Source: Nautilus pompilius
Taxonomy: Eukaryota > Mollusca > Cephalopoda > Nautilida > Nautilidae
Reading direction: 5' to 3'
DNA: 64,000 bases
Assembly (NCBI GenBank): GCA_018389105.1
Contig: JACATO010002729.1
Coordinates: 124,001 to 188,000 of the forward strand
Positions 26,154 through 37,049 of this stretch are shown piece after piece (the stretch's first letter is position 1; each line of letters begins with the position of its first letter). Under the pieces are notes generated by a model that made no database searches, was not told the DNA's origin, and saw only the letters and a list, made by a program, of their open reading frames with translations. Made by a program: the position numbers and the translations under genes.

Positions 26154-26729
26154 CAGTCGACCCCCCCCCCCGCGTGATCGCGGCCCCGGTTATTCGCGGA
26201 ATTTTCCTCAGAACCCGACTAATGACTGTCCGTGGAAACCCCCGCATATTCGCGGAATCGCAAATATCTTCCGCGATTTTTTAATGGCTTTTTTCGTGGC
26301 GATATATATTTTTCCATGCTTTTTAACGCTAAATTATTAATAACAATATAATTTACTAATTTTGTAATATAAATACTAACGTAAATTCGGCAAAATATCG
26401 ATATAAAATAAACGCTATTGGCTGGAGGTTTGAAAGTAGCCAATCGGAGAGCGGTATTCGTCTCCTCGCTGCTGATTGGCTGCTGCCCACGAGGCGCTGT
26501 CTCGGGCAGATGCAGCCCCGCATCATCCCAGTTTACCGCGTGTAGCTATCTCGAGTGTTTCGCTGAGTGTTGTGTTTTTTATTAAATTAATTATATATAT
26601 TTACTTATATTTTTATTATATTTTGACGTTATAGGCATTTTTATGGACCACGTCCAATATTCGCGGTTTTTCACTCTTCGCGGGTGTCAAGGGACGTAAC
26701 CCCCGCGAATACCGGGGGAGGGACAACTG
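26154..26729. mobile_element. Non-autonomous pogo/Tigger-like element
   Basis: Imperfect terminal inverted repeats: left end CAGTCGACCCCCCCCC, and the right end read inverted CAGTTGTCCCTCCCCCGG. TA flanks both sides (26,152-26,153 and 26,730-26,731), the target duplication of the Tc1/mariner superfamily. Sub-terminal motifs are repeated inverted (TATTCGCGG near the left, CCGCGAATA near the right), as in Tigger/pogo families whose ends begin CAGTYGACCCCCGC. It is 576 bp with no transposase frame, hence a MITE or internal deletion derivative. Three CCAAT-box words (either orientation) lie at about 26,417-26,480. Confidence 0.8.
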
Positions 26730-26839
26730 TATATATATATTATCGAAAATTCTCAATACCTGGCCACCATTTTCCCACAATTAACTTGAAGCACAGACAA
26801 TTACGAGAGAGGGAGAGGCGGGGGGGGGTGATCTTGAGG

Positions 26840-26853
26840 CTGCCCCCTGATGG
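26840..26853 (-). promoter_or_regulatory. CTCF-like site (13 of 14)
   Basis: The minus-strand sequence CCATCAGGGGGCAG matches the CTCF consensus at 13 of 14 positions. It lies about 0.7 kb upstream of the likely first exon of the plus-strand zinc-finger gene, so a boundary role is conceivable. Confidence 0.4.
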
Positions 26854-26916
26854 CCGACACAAGGTCTCTTTAATTTTGCACTCACTTATTCATGTATTGA
26901 CAAAATACGGCAGACT

Positions 26917-26940
26917 AACAACAACAACAACAACAACAAA
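26917..26940. repeat. CAA microsatellite
   Basis: Eight tandem CAA units. Confidence 0.9.
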
Positions 26941-27299
26941 ATTCTGGACTCGAGAAGAAAAGAAAAAAACACTTGAGCAGATATGTTATGAAACGAAATA
27001 AAGGGGTGGGGTAGGGTTAAGATTGGTGGTACTACGAGTACAGTAACAGAACTGCTGGCAAGTGCCCGGTGTCCGGACCGCCAGCTAAAAGGTCACTTCC
27101 GATGAGCTACACCGGTAAGCAGGTTTGACGTTCTTGCTGAGCTTCGCACAAAGGTACTGTACACGACTGTTTTCCGATCCCGAGGATCGACTTCGGCCTA
27201 ATATACGAAGAATAATTATCCATGAAAGGTAGATAGTCCTTGTAAAGATTCCTACGTTGTTAAACAACTGCCCAGAACCGCCCTGGGGGGTTGCAGGTC

Positions 27300-27520
27300 T
27301 GACTCTGTATTAACAATGGGGTTGGGGTTGGACAGGAGAGAAAGAACCCGAACAATAGAGCACCTGTTCTCAGGCCCGTGGCCGCCACCCAGTCCGCTCT
27401 GGCGTGTAGCCACCCTGCTAATAAGGGACAGGTTTTAAAACTTAAAAAAATAATAAAAAATTACCAGTTTGTGATTTTTTTAGCAATGAATAACTCCCTC
27501 CATCATCGTGGCTGCTGATG
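27300..27520 (+). other. Probable non-coding first exon/promoter of the nine-finger gene
   Basis: A strong splice donor, GATG followed by GTAAGTTTAG, sits at 27,520/27,521. The preceding 200 bases are relatively GC-rich. A matching acceptor with a long pyrimidine tract lies at 28,323, giving an 803-bp intron before the single coding exon. The transcription start was not located and the left boundary is arbitrary. The only ATG close to the donor (27,487) opens an 11-codon frame, so the exon is taken as untranslated. Confidence 0.45.
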
Positions 27521-28323
27521 GTAAGTTTAGGAAAAATCAAGTCGATGAGCTCATCCCTCCTCCCTGGGTACCTTGTATGGTGGTTCCCTGCCTCTATCCA
27601 ACAACCAAAGCAAACCTAAATGTGGTTATACACAAGCAAAAGCACAAACATAACAACAACATACTAGTAGTAGTACTGTAGGTAGACAATGATGAGATAT
27701 TTGTTTACTTCTAGCAGCAGCAGCTCCAGCAGTTTCGGTGGGTGGAACAGGATCCTTATTGGGAAAATCATAAAGCTGATTAGTCTCGGTTGGCCGAATC
27801 GAGCTACTAAATTAAACAATTTACTTTAATTATCCACTGCATGTATACAGCATACACAGGTTTCAGGGTGATTCTTTAGTGATGTCATGGTTGATGCATA
27901 GAATAAATTGACTTTGCAAATTATAGATTCAGTTCAATAATTGAAAAAAACAAAATATAGGAGACATATGTCATAGTTTCCTTTCTTGTCTGAACTGTTT
28001 TTTCTGGTAATAGTTTAACTAAACTGGGTTCCCATTTAGTAGCCTGATAGAAACCAAAAAGTAGCTTTGGAATGGATGTACTTGATATGATATATATCTA
28101 CTCTAAATATAACGTTTCTGTTGTGAGTATTAGAATGTAATTCTTTGTGAAAAATTTAGATGTATCGAGTTATTTTTTGTTTTTGTTTTTTAAAGACTGC
28201 TACCATATTCAGATTTTAAAATTTTTTTATAGGACTATGCATTTACTGTACATAATGATATTTATACTTTTTAAAAAAAATATAATGTATTGTGTTAATT
28301 TTTTTTTTTTACTTTCATTTTAG
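27521..28323 (+). other. Intron 1 of the nine-finger zinc-finger gene (predicted)
   Basis: Starts GTAAGT and ends with a pyrimidine-rich tract running into TTTCATTTTAG. AT-rich with no other feature. A CAG/CTG-type short run (GCAGCAGCAGCTCCAGCAG) lies near 27,715. Confidence 0.45.
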
Positions 28324-28816
28324 ATTGTTCTTCAGTTTACCATTGGATAATGTGCAATGTTCACATCAGAAATTCCTATGTATGAAGATGTTCATGATTT
28401 TGGGAGTCAGAATGTTTGCCTCATCACTGCTAAAGTCATCTTGCAAAATAACTGAAAATAAAACTTAGATGAAAAGAAAAATTAGTAGTAGGCATAGTAC
28501 AATTGTGAATAACAATGAGATCTATGTAAATTTGACTTAACATTCAACAGGAAGGAAATTGTAACAAGGAGATGCTTTTGCCAAATATTTTTTGAAATGT
28601 TATTATCAGTTTGCATTTATTTGGAAAGAATACTAAAATTTTGTAGAATGTATTAAGAAAGATACAGTGAAGTTGGCCATGAATGTGAAGATTGTTAAAA
28701 ATGCTTTCTGATGCTGTTTTATTAAGAGGGCATTGTAGAAGTCACTCTGAAAAAAACATCTCTGTAAATATGTGTCTTTTGTTCGTAGATTTTCTTCATG
28801 TTTATCTGTTGATAGC
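28324..28816 (+). other. 5' untranslated part of the zinc-finger exon, with short upstream ORFs
   Basis: This lies between the predicted acceptor (28,323) and the first ATG of the finger frame. It holds several upstream ATGs, including one that opens a 22-codon frame beginning MYEDVHDFGS at about 28,378. If transcribed as predicted these could dampen translation. A second possible acceptor (TTTTGTTCGTAG, about 28,788) would give an exon beginning within the finger frame. Confidence 0.4.
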
Positions 28817-29614
28817 ATGACAACTCTTCCAGAACAAAAACTGTATGAATGCAATGACTGCGACCAAACATTTTCTCATTCTACCAGTCATACCTCACAC
28901 ATCAAAATGCATAAAGTAGAGATATTCTACAAATGTGAGTTTTGCCAAAAACTGTTTTCCAAAAGGGGAGCACTGAGCAACCATGTTAGATCTCACACAA
29001 GAGAGAAAGTTTATAAATGTGAATACTGCAGCCATGTATTTAGCCGTCATTCAAACCTCACAAGACATGTGAGAACACATACAGGAGAAAAGCCCTATCA
29101 GTGTGAATACTGCATTCAGGCATTTTCCCAAAGTTCTGGTCTTACTACTCATTTAAGGACTCACACAGGAGAAAAGCCCTATCGATGTGGGTATTGCGAT
29201 CAGGCGTTCAGTTGTCGTTCTCATCTTACCACACATGTGAGGACACATACTGGTGAAAAGCCCTACCAGTGTGAATACTGCAATCAGTCATTCAGCCGCC
29301 ATTCAAATCTTATTACTCATGTGAGAACACACACAGGAGAGAAGCCCTACCTCTGCGAATATTGCAGTCATGTGTTTAGCCATCGTTCTAGTCTCACTAA
29401 ACATATAAGAACACACACAGGTGAAAAGCCCTACCAGTGTGAATACTGCAGTCAAACATTCAGTCAGTATTCAGGTCTTACTAGTCATGTCAGGACCCAC
29501 ACTGGGGAGAAACCCTACCAATGTGATTACTGTCACAAGTCTTATCCCACTAGTTCTGCTTTGATTAAACACATTCGAAATCACACTGGAGAAAAACCTT
29601 ATAAATGTGAATAA
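28817..29614 (+). CDS. C2H2 zinc-finger protein, nine fingers, truncated tenth
   Basis: Encodes 265 residues of a poly-C2H2 protein, a nuclear sequence-specific DNA-binding protein by family. The frame is open from a stop at 28,748, but the first ATG is 28,817. Finger 1 (Cys-x2-Cys-x12-His-x3-His) has His in place of the usual core Leu, and the linkers after fingers 1 and 2 are non-standard (KVEIF, TREKV). Fingers 3-9 are canonical with TGEKP linkers. Putative DNA-contact residues (-1, 3, 6) vary: R/N/R, Q/G/T, C/H/T, R/N/T, H/S/K, Q/G/S, T/A/K for fingers 3-9. There is no KRAB, BTB or SCAN domain. The protein stops right after YKCE, the start of a tenth finger, where TAC TGC would be expected but TAA TGA stands. 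Fingers 1-3 match fingers 2-4 of the convergent minus-strand gene, so the two are paralogues. Confidence 0.93.
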   Translation: MTTLPEQKLYECNDCDQTFSHSTSHTSHIKMHKVEIFYKCEFCQKLFSKRGALSNHVRSHTREKVYKCEYCSHVFSRHSNLTRHVRTHTGEKPYQCEYCIQAFSQSSGLTTHLRTHTGEKPYRCGYCDQAFSCRSHLTTHVRTHTGEKPYQCEYCNQSFSRHSNLITHVRTHTGEKPYLCEYCSHVFSHRSSLTKHIRTHTGEKPYQCEYCSQTFSQYSGLTSHVRTHTGEKPYQCDYCHKSYPTSSALIKHIRNHTGEKPYKCE

Positions 29615-32600
29615 TGAATGGAAAATTTTTTTCTTGTTTTAGTATTGCAGCAGTGGATGTTGTCACAAAAATGTTTTTGTATAGGTGTAGTGAATTAAGC
29701 ATGTGAAAGCAGACATGAGAGAGTAGCAGGTAATATAAGCACTGAATGCTATTATTATTAAATATCTCAGGAAACATTTGACAGTTGCCTTATAGGTTTA
29801 GATATGGACAAAAATTTAGCCAGTTTTGAATAACTGATCATTAACATATCTGTCAGCTTTAATTTTTTTCTAATTTGGACAATAACTTTTATCATCAAAC
29901 TTCATTCCATTCATTCTCTCTAGTTTAATCATTAATCTGAAATTTATCAAACTCTATTTATAATAGGCATAAAGTGAAAATTACTGGTTAGATTGCATTG
30001 CAAGATGAAATAGTTGAGGGTGTTGGGATTGCCAAGTATGAGTTGTAAAATATTTTTCTGTTTAGTTTTTAAAGAGTCTTAAATTTTGCTCTCTAAATAT
30101 TTTCTCTATCATCACTTAAGATGGATTTGTGTTTGCATAGATAAATTTTGGAGAATCTAAACAAGCAAAATCTACAGGATCTTGTTAAACTTAACTTGGA
30201 AGTAAATCTTATGCTACAAGTTAGATTATTAAAAGAAAATTGTAGTATGGCAAATTAATTATCCTTTTAAATGCTTTAATTTTTAATAAAACTACATTAT
30301 TTCCAATAATAATGATGATTATGATGATACAGTTGTCTTTAAATATTTATTCCAGAACAATCTTCCCTAATTAGCCTCATTGATCAGGTTAAGGAATAGT
30401 GTATCGTTTACATGATTTAAATAAAAAATTCTTTTTTTTAAAAAATGTGAATATTGCAGTTTGTTTGCGTTTCATTTAAAAAGCGGATGTTCAGATGCCG
30501 AATAATGTAAATCCATGAAGGCAGATTGGTCGACAAGATCAAGATAAAATGATGGAAGTGGTGCTGTACACAGTGTGATAGCTGAAGCTACAGAATCAGA
30601 ACTCAGCTCCAGTTAATTATTGCTGTAGCAGAAATTTTGTCAAAACTATTACCAGGCAGCACAGAGCCATTGTTCATTTTATTGCATGGTTGAGGTGTAC
30701 AATGAAATATTAAAGTCTGTTGCTCAAGAAATTATCAGTATTCTCAGTGAACTGTTGGCAGAATTTGGAAAGAGCAGTTTTAGGATTCTGGATTATTTTT
30801 ATTTATGCATTTGTTTTATTTTTTGCTGTAGTATATATCCTTGGTTAACTTGTAGAATGTTAGTCTGTGCTTTGTAGGGGGGGGGGAGGGTCCCAGAACA
30901 ACAGTTGGCTGAGAAGCAGCATCTGAACCAGTGGCATCAGGGAAGTGTTTAATTTTAGCGGGCTGGCCAAGAGAGCTTATTAAAAATCATCTGATTAGGC
31001 TGAAACCCCAGCACACACTGTTCTTGTGGCCAGACCAGACACCGAGAACAGCCACTGCTCATCATCAGACTGAAATGCAGCTAGCTTGTTCTTCTAAACA
31101 TCCTTCCTAATTTTCTTCCAAACATAAAGGGTCCGGAAAAACAATTTAAAAAAAAAAACTCCAGTGACAATAAATTCAGTCTGAGAAAGGTGGTGCATGT
31201 GACAAAGCTTCTATGGATGTACTAACTGCACCTCCATAGATAGACGCTGCCATTGTGTTAAATTTTAAATTATGCTTTACCGTGTAGTGGAGTTAAGCCC
31301 TGCAGTTGTGAACTCTGGTACAGTAGCACTTTAGAATTGATACAGTAGAACACCAGTCATTCAGATTCTGTGGTGGTTTTGACCAGGATATTGTGGGCAT
31401 GCTTTCAGTGGTGCGATCAGCAAGTTTAAAGATGGTAAAATGATGACTGATGCTGTCTTTTTTCACCGAGTCAAGAAATGCTCTGGCTTTAGTCTTGTGA
31501 GCAGCTACCCTGATGGTTCAGAAGTCTGGATGCTTGTTAACACTTCATAATTAAGAGAGGAAGCTGCTGCAGAAACCCTTTTCCATTGACAAATGGTAAC
31601 CTGAATCAAATACTAGAGGAAAAAGGAAAAAAATGCTGACAAAATCACAGCTTTATTGATTTATTGATTGTGATTACAAAGAGATTATTTTACATAAAAG
31701 GCCTGTCATTTATTTGTTTGTAGAAAAGGTGATTGAATGAGCAGTGTCATGCCATAGTTTCTACACTAGTTACTCAATTATGATTAACAAAGTTATGATT
31801 TTACTACCATAAAATGGTACTAGTTGTTAAAAGGTAATATGCAAATTATGTTGGTGCATTATGTGTGGACTTTCTTCATTTAAAGAAATGTTGAATCCAA
31901 GGAACAGTAGTGCTAGCCCCTACAAATTTTCCTGTCTTGGGTGTATTTTGAACATTCTCTGAGATGGTGTTTAACAGTTTCAGTCAGTCAATGCAGGTGC
32001 AAGTGTCCCCTCTACTGGGATAGCAAATGGTCTCCTCTCCAGGAGTGAGGAACTATCTGATAACTGATTTGACCAACCAAACTAAATCCCTTTGAGAATC
32101 TCACCTTAGTAATGCTAGTAGTAAGTATAATAAGGTGAGAGGGAATTGACTGAACTAGTCTTATGATTTCTGTAAATAACAGTGCTAACCACCCACTCTT
32201 ATCTTATATAAGAAACTGAAAGACAAGTGACACCAAAACTCTTCTACAACTAAATGATGTACAACGATTTACATAAGCTATTTGTGGTTTTACATTGGCT
32301 GTTTGGACATCAGAATTTAAAATTCTTTTGAAATTTTCAAAACAATTGTTCGGCTTGTGTGTCTCTCTCTCTCTCTATCGTGTTAATCAAGATCATCATA
32401 AATACCAGAGTAATCGAGGAGAATGTATCTCTGATAGTTCTATCACAGACAGCTTAAAGACCATGAAGAAAATAATCATCTTCCATTACAATTTTATGGG
32501 TTTACTTTTCTATTAAGTACATGTTTATCATCATTCAGAATATAACAGAGCTGTATGATGACTCCCAATCTTATAATTTTCACATATTTTACTTTTTTAA

Positions 32601-34900
32601 AAATGATATGGCACGGTTTGGTATGAGGTTATCGCCCTTAGATTATTTCTCGAGTAATATCTTCATAACCAATAGCACCTCGTTTTACAGTACACAATTC
32701 TTCATATTGGTTGTGTTATTTATTCAATTATTTTAGTATTATTACAAAATAATATAATAAATTCATAAATTCTTTTTATAAAAAAATCATGAATACTGTA
32801 TATCAAAGGACTTTGTTTTTTTAATTACAGTTTAAAACTTTAGTAAATACATTAATTTTTTTAAATATATCTTATTACGTTGCCATCTTTTATACTCCAT
32901 TTCTTTGGTTTTGTATGTAAAGTATTTTAACTGCCATCTGAATAATTTTAGCCATGTATTGTAAAAATGTGGTTGGTTCAGTAATGTTATTGAGACTTAA
33001 TGTGTAATTTTTTAAACAGGAAAGATGAACAAAGTCATCTAATAATATTTATGGTATTTAATTCCCATTTAGTAGATCATACTGCTGGTTATTTGACATA
33101 TAGAAGTTACTATGCATCAGTCTCAGCTTTTCAGAGTTTATAAGCCACCACTGGAGAGATTGGGAACAACCTGCATGTGAATAAAGGATAATAGACATGC
33201 TGGGAATGAAGTTATACTTTACTGTCTGAAATAAAAGCATTCAAGGCCAATTTGTGTTTTTTCTCAAATTTCAGTTGTGAAGTGCCAGGGTTTTGTTTTC
33301 GTGTTGTAATCAACTGACAGTGAAAAACTGTACCACACACACCAAACGTGGCCCGGTCGAAAATAAAAGGTATGCATAATTTTAGGTTATGTGATTTTAA
33401 GCCTGGCTTCTACCTATTATCGCTAGGCAGATTATTTGTTTAAGGCTATCAACTGGTTTCTGTCAGTATACAAAATCTGAAACCAACTTATAAATGTGGT
33501 AAAAGCTTAAAGATCCCATGAAGGTAACATAATCAGAATGTTAATGTCAGCAGAAGCATAGTTTCATAACAATATAAAAACATAAAAATTCATTAATTTT
33601 GCATAAAATGCCTAGCAGCAGTAGGTGTTTAAAAACACAAATTTCATGAACACTTACTTTGTTTTGCTACAGAACTCTCTGCAATATGTGTAACTGAGTC
33701 AGTATTTTTTGTCACAAGTATAATGATGTGTTTAGTGTGCGTTTTCAGTCTGAAGACACACATACAACACTTTTAAATCTCATTTGGCCAAGTTAGATCA
33801 GTTACTTGCCAGATCATGATGCTGAGTGATAATTCTCGTTAAATATCTAAGCTAAAATGTCTTAAAGGAAAACAAACTTAGATATAGTGTTATTAGAATG
33901 ACATTTTATGAAAATATAACTTTCAGTCTTGTAGCAAAATCTTTATTCCTTTTGAATTCATTAGAAATTAAAAGTACTAAATTATAGTTTATTTAACAGT
34001 AGATGATTCAAGTTTGTATTATTAATTATTAGAATTAATTTTTAAAGTTATAAAGGCTGTTAACTGTACAGACAACCAAATCTGTTGCTCATTTCCACAT
34101 TTTTCTTTCTTTAACATAAAAATGTTTGCCAAAGTAAATATTTTTTTTTTTTTTTTACTTTTTAAAAATTTAATACAAATACTCACAATCACAGGACTGT
34201 AATTTCAGATTTTATAAAGCTGAGTTTAGCAGTATTCTAAAAAGCTTAATGTGTCAAAATTCAATTTAAATTAAGATATTATATCAAATATTAGCATGTG
34301 CAGGCTTCTTGTCCAAAAATCAATATCTACACTGAACATTTAACCTGGATGTAGCTCAAATATTGGGTATTTTACTTTTTGTGTTAACAAGAGATTTAAT
34401 CAGAAAGATCTTTTAAAAATTTTATCAAGGCCAAAAAAGTGATGTATTAAACCTTAATATTTTGTGTCAGAAGTGATTCCAAAGCTATTTAATAGCCTTG
34501 ATATCAATTCTGAAAATTTGAAATTTAATTTTGTATTCTTTGTCATAATTCCTTTAATTGTTTATGCTCTTGCGTTTATGATAGAAAAGAGAGATTAAGG
34601 CTGGAAATCAGTTTCAAATTTAGATTACATGCCAAAATAACAATACGAAAGCCTGGTATTAAGTGGATTAATCCATATTTAAAAGTTTTCTATTTTTTAT
34701 ACTTTCTGATTGGTAAAGAGAATAGCTAACTGCAAAATCCGTTAAATTTCCAAAATTTCTATGTATTATTATGCAGTCAAGTAATGCAGCCCAATTTTAT
34801 AGAATAATTTACATTGTGAACAAGGATAAAAATGTAATCAAATGAAAATAACAGAGAAAAACAAGGTCATTAATATATTTGCTAAGATTTCATTTTCTAT
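29615..34900. other. 3' region of the nine-finger gene and intergenic DNA between convergent genes
   Basis: No further gene is supported. Finger-like relics occur at about 29,640-29,735 and 30,446-30,600. A possible polyadenylation signal AATAAA lies at 30,285-30,290. The rest, about 31-34.9 kb, is AT-rich with low CpG, consistent with 3' ends and spacer. A CT run lies at 32,360-32,376 and a poly-T run at about 34,140-34,157. Open frames such as 32,295-32,516 are not protein-like. Confidence 0.5.
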
Positions 34901-34904
34901 GCTT

Positions 34905-34921
34905 TTTATTTTTTCTTTATT
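34905..34921 (-). terminator. Candidate polyadenylation signals for the minus-strand zinc-finger gene
   Basis: Two AATAAA hexamers on the minus strand (34,916-34,921 and 34,905-34,910), about 185-200 bases beyond the stop codon at 35,105. The distance suits a short 3' UTR. The downstream GU-rich element was not assessed. Confidence 0.4.
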
Positions 34922-35104
34922 GAAAATGTATCCAATTATCAGTGTTTCTTCACATTCTCAGCAGAAAACAATGGTAGATGTTACAATAATCTCCTATATA
35001 TATCCACTCTATATTTAAAAAAAATTCACACATTTATGATAATTGGGGATCCTATTCCAGTATTAAGAACAGTACTATTTTAGTATTACTTTTCACTTTA
35101 TGGG

Positions 35105-36226
35105 TCAATGAGAGTTCAATGAAACTAGAGCAATGGGTGAATGCTTCATAGTAGTGTCAACATTTGAGGATGGCTGTGCAGTATGTTTTTTGGTGTGTGT
35201 ATTAAGATTAGAAAGTGTGGAGAATGCTTGACTGCAGTATTCACATAGATAGGGCTTTTCCCCGGTGTGTGTCCTTTCATGTGCAGTCAGATTTGCCTGG
35301 CGGCTGAATGCTTTGCTGCAATACTGACATTTGTGAGGCTTTTCACCAGTGTGCTTTCTCACATGTATGCTGAGGTGTGCAAGCTGGCAAAATGCTTGAT
35401 CGCAGTATTCACATTTGTAGGGCTTTTCACCAGTGTGAGTTCTTTCGTGCGCTGTGAGATCAGAATTTTGGCTGAATGCTTTGTTGCAGTACTGACATGT
35501 GTATGGCCTCTCACCTGTGTGTGTTCTGATGTGCCTATTGAGGTTAGAAAGGGTAGAAAAAGCTTGATTGCAGTATTCACAATGGTATGGCTTTTCCCCT
35601 GTATGAGTCCTTACATGTGCAATAAGACTACAGTGTTGACTGAATGCCAGACTGCAGTATTCACATTGGTAAGGTTTCTCTCCTGTATGAGTTCTTATGT
35701 GCGTAGCAAGACTAGAACTACGACTGAATGCCTGATTGCAGTATTCACATTGATGGGGTTTTTCTCCTGTGTGAGTTTTCACATGCCTAGTAAGACTTGA
35801 CCGCAGACTGAACGCTTTATCACAATACTGACATTTGTGGGGTTTTTCCCCTGTATGTTTCCTTATGTGTATGTTGAGTTGAGCAACCTTACAGAACGTC
35901 TGATTGCAGTATTCACATTTGTGGCATTTCTCTTTCATATGGCTTCTAACATGGTCACATAAAATGCTCCTTTTTGAAAATAATTTTGGACAAAACTCGC
36001 ATTTGTAAAATAATTCTACGCTATGCGTTTTGACATGTGTGGTGATGGTGTACAGATGGGTAAATGAGTGTTCGCATTGATGACATTTGTAGGATTTTTC
36101 TGCTGGGTGAGTTCTCATGTGTTCTGAGAAAGATGAGGCAAAGAGAGCCTCATCACAAAACTCACATTTATAAACTTTTTCTCCATTAAGATTTTTATCA
36201 TTTAAGAGAATTTCATTAGAAAACAT
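35105..36226 (-). CDS. C2H2 zinc-finger protein, twelve fingers
   Basis: Encodes 373 residues of a poly-C2H2 DNA-binding protein. ATG 36,226 is chosen because the longer open frame up to 36,322 has no ATG. Finger 1 is degenerate (11 residues between Cys2 and His1) with linker PAEKS. Fingers 2-3 have divergent linkers (SVELF, MKEKC). Fingers 4-12 are canonical with TGEKP/TGERP linkers. The tail after finger 12 is about 24 residues, Ser/Thr-rich. Fingers 4-5 resemble 10-11, and finger 8 resembles 12, so blocks were duplicated internally. Fingers 9 and 11 share LTAHERTH. The helix contact residues differ between fingers while the scaffold is conserved, as in families under selection for new DNA targets. 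It is a paralogue of the nine-finger gene 5.5 kb away in convergent orientation. There is no KRAB or BTB domain. The open frame on the opposite strand (35,267-35,800) is a shadow. Confidence 0.93.
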   Translation of the reverse strand: MFSNEILLNDKNLNGEKVYKCEFCDEALFASSFSEHMRTHPAEKSYKCHQCEHSFTHLYTITTHVKTHSVELFYKCEFCPKLFSKRSILCDHVRSHMKEKCHKCEYCNQTFCKVAQLNIHIRKHTGEKPHKCQYCDKAFSLRSSLTRHVKTHTGEKPHQCEYCNQAFSRSSSLATHIRTHTGEKPYQCEYCSLAFSQHCSLIAHVRTHTGEKPYHCEYCNQAFSTLSNLNRHIRTHTGERPYTCQYCNKAFSQNSDLTAHERTHTGEKPYKCEYCDQAFCQLAHLSIHVRKHTGEKPHKCQYCSKAFSRQANLTAHERTHTGEKPYLCEYCSQAFSTLSNLNTHTKKHTAQPSSNVDTTMKHSPIALVSLNSH

Positions 36227-36452
36227 CTTCTGAGAATTATCACGTTGTGAAACATGAGATAGCAATTGGTCACTGTGACATATTTTTGGGAGTAGAATGC
36301 AAGAAATCGCAAAACACCCCAAAAAACAGTATATTAAACGAGATAGCTATAACTGCATCAGAAAATCATAGACTTGTAAACATCCCAAAATTCTTTTCTT
36401 AATGCTGCAGGCACATAGTACTGACAGTTCACTCATTTTGTAAATTTAGAAT
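36227..36452 (-). other. 5' untranslated part of the coding exon, with an in-frame upstream ORF
   Basis: An excellent acceptor (TTTTTTTTGCAG) ends at 36,453 on the minus strand. Sixteen bases on, ATG 36,436 opens a 29-codon frame beginning MSELSVLCAC, in the same frame as the fingers. It ends at TAG 36,349-36,347, after which the frame stays open into the finger region without another ATG until 36,226. Either it is a regulatory upstream ORF or the TAG breaks a formerly longer N-terminus. Confidence 0.5.
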
Positions 36453-37049
36453 CTGCAAAAAAAAGAGTAATAAATAATAATAGAGTATTTTACAAGTTAA
36501 TATATGCATCTTCAGTTAGCAATAACAAATCTGTATGAAAATAGCAAACTAATAATAAATTATCTGTAAGAAAGGGAGATAATTTTAATAGCATGAATAA
36601 ATAATCATCGATTTTATTCGCACAAACAGTGATAATGGATAAAATCTAACAACAGAATATTAGTAAGAAATGTAAATCTTTCTCTAATTTCAATATTTCT
36701 TACATAATTTGGATTAAACGAAATTAAAAAAAAAAAAACTGTAATAAAGAACAATAACTATAGGGGTATAGATAGTAGTATAAGAGCGCAGGATACAGCA
36801 GTTTAGCCGGGGCTGCTTTAATTTTTCAGGAGCTATGGGGTTGTTTTTTTTTCAAACTGAATAAAAGGACAGGTGCCCGACCCTCTGTGGGGAGGGAGAG
36901 AGGAGCGAGCCCCTGACAACCTTCTCTCTGGCTACACGGGCCCCGCCATTTTAATAAGGTAAAACATGAACAGAAAGATCCGTTCACTTCGCGAACTGAG
37001 GGAGGAGGGGGGGGAGACCCCAAAAAAAGACTCTTCGATTGTAGTTTAC
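36453..37049 (-). other. Predicted intron 1 of the twelve-finger gene
   Basis: Minus strand: donor GAAAG followed by GTAAAC at 37,050/37,049 and acceptor TTTTGCAG at 36,453, about 597 bp. It would parallel the 803-bp intron of the plus-strand paralogue. It contains an A-run (36,724-36,738) and a GC-rich patch (36,880-36,960) with a YY1-like AAAATGGCGG word on the minus strand, which could mark an alternative promoter. Confidence 0.4.

Noticed and set aside
35267..35800. 177-codon plus-strand open frame
   Set aside because: It is antisense to the twelve-finger coding region; its Cys/Val/Phe periodicity mirrors the finger repeat.
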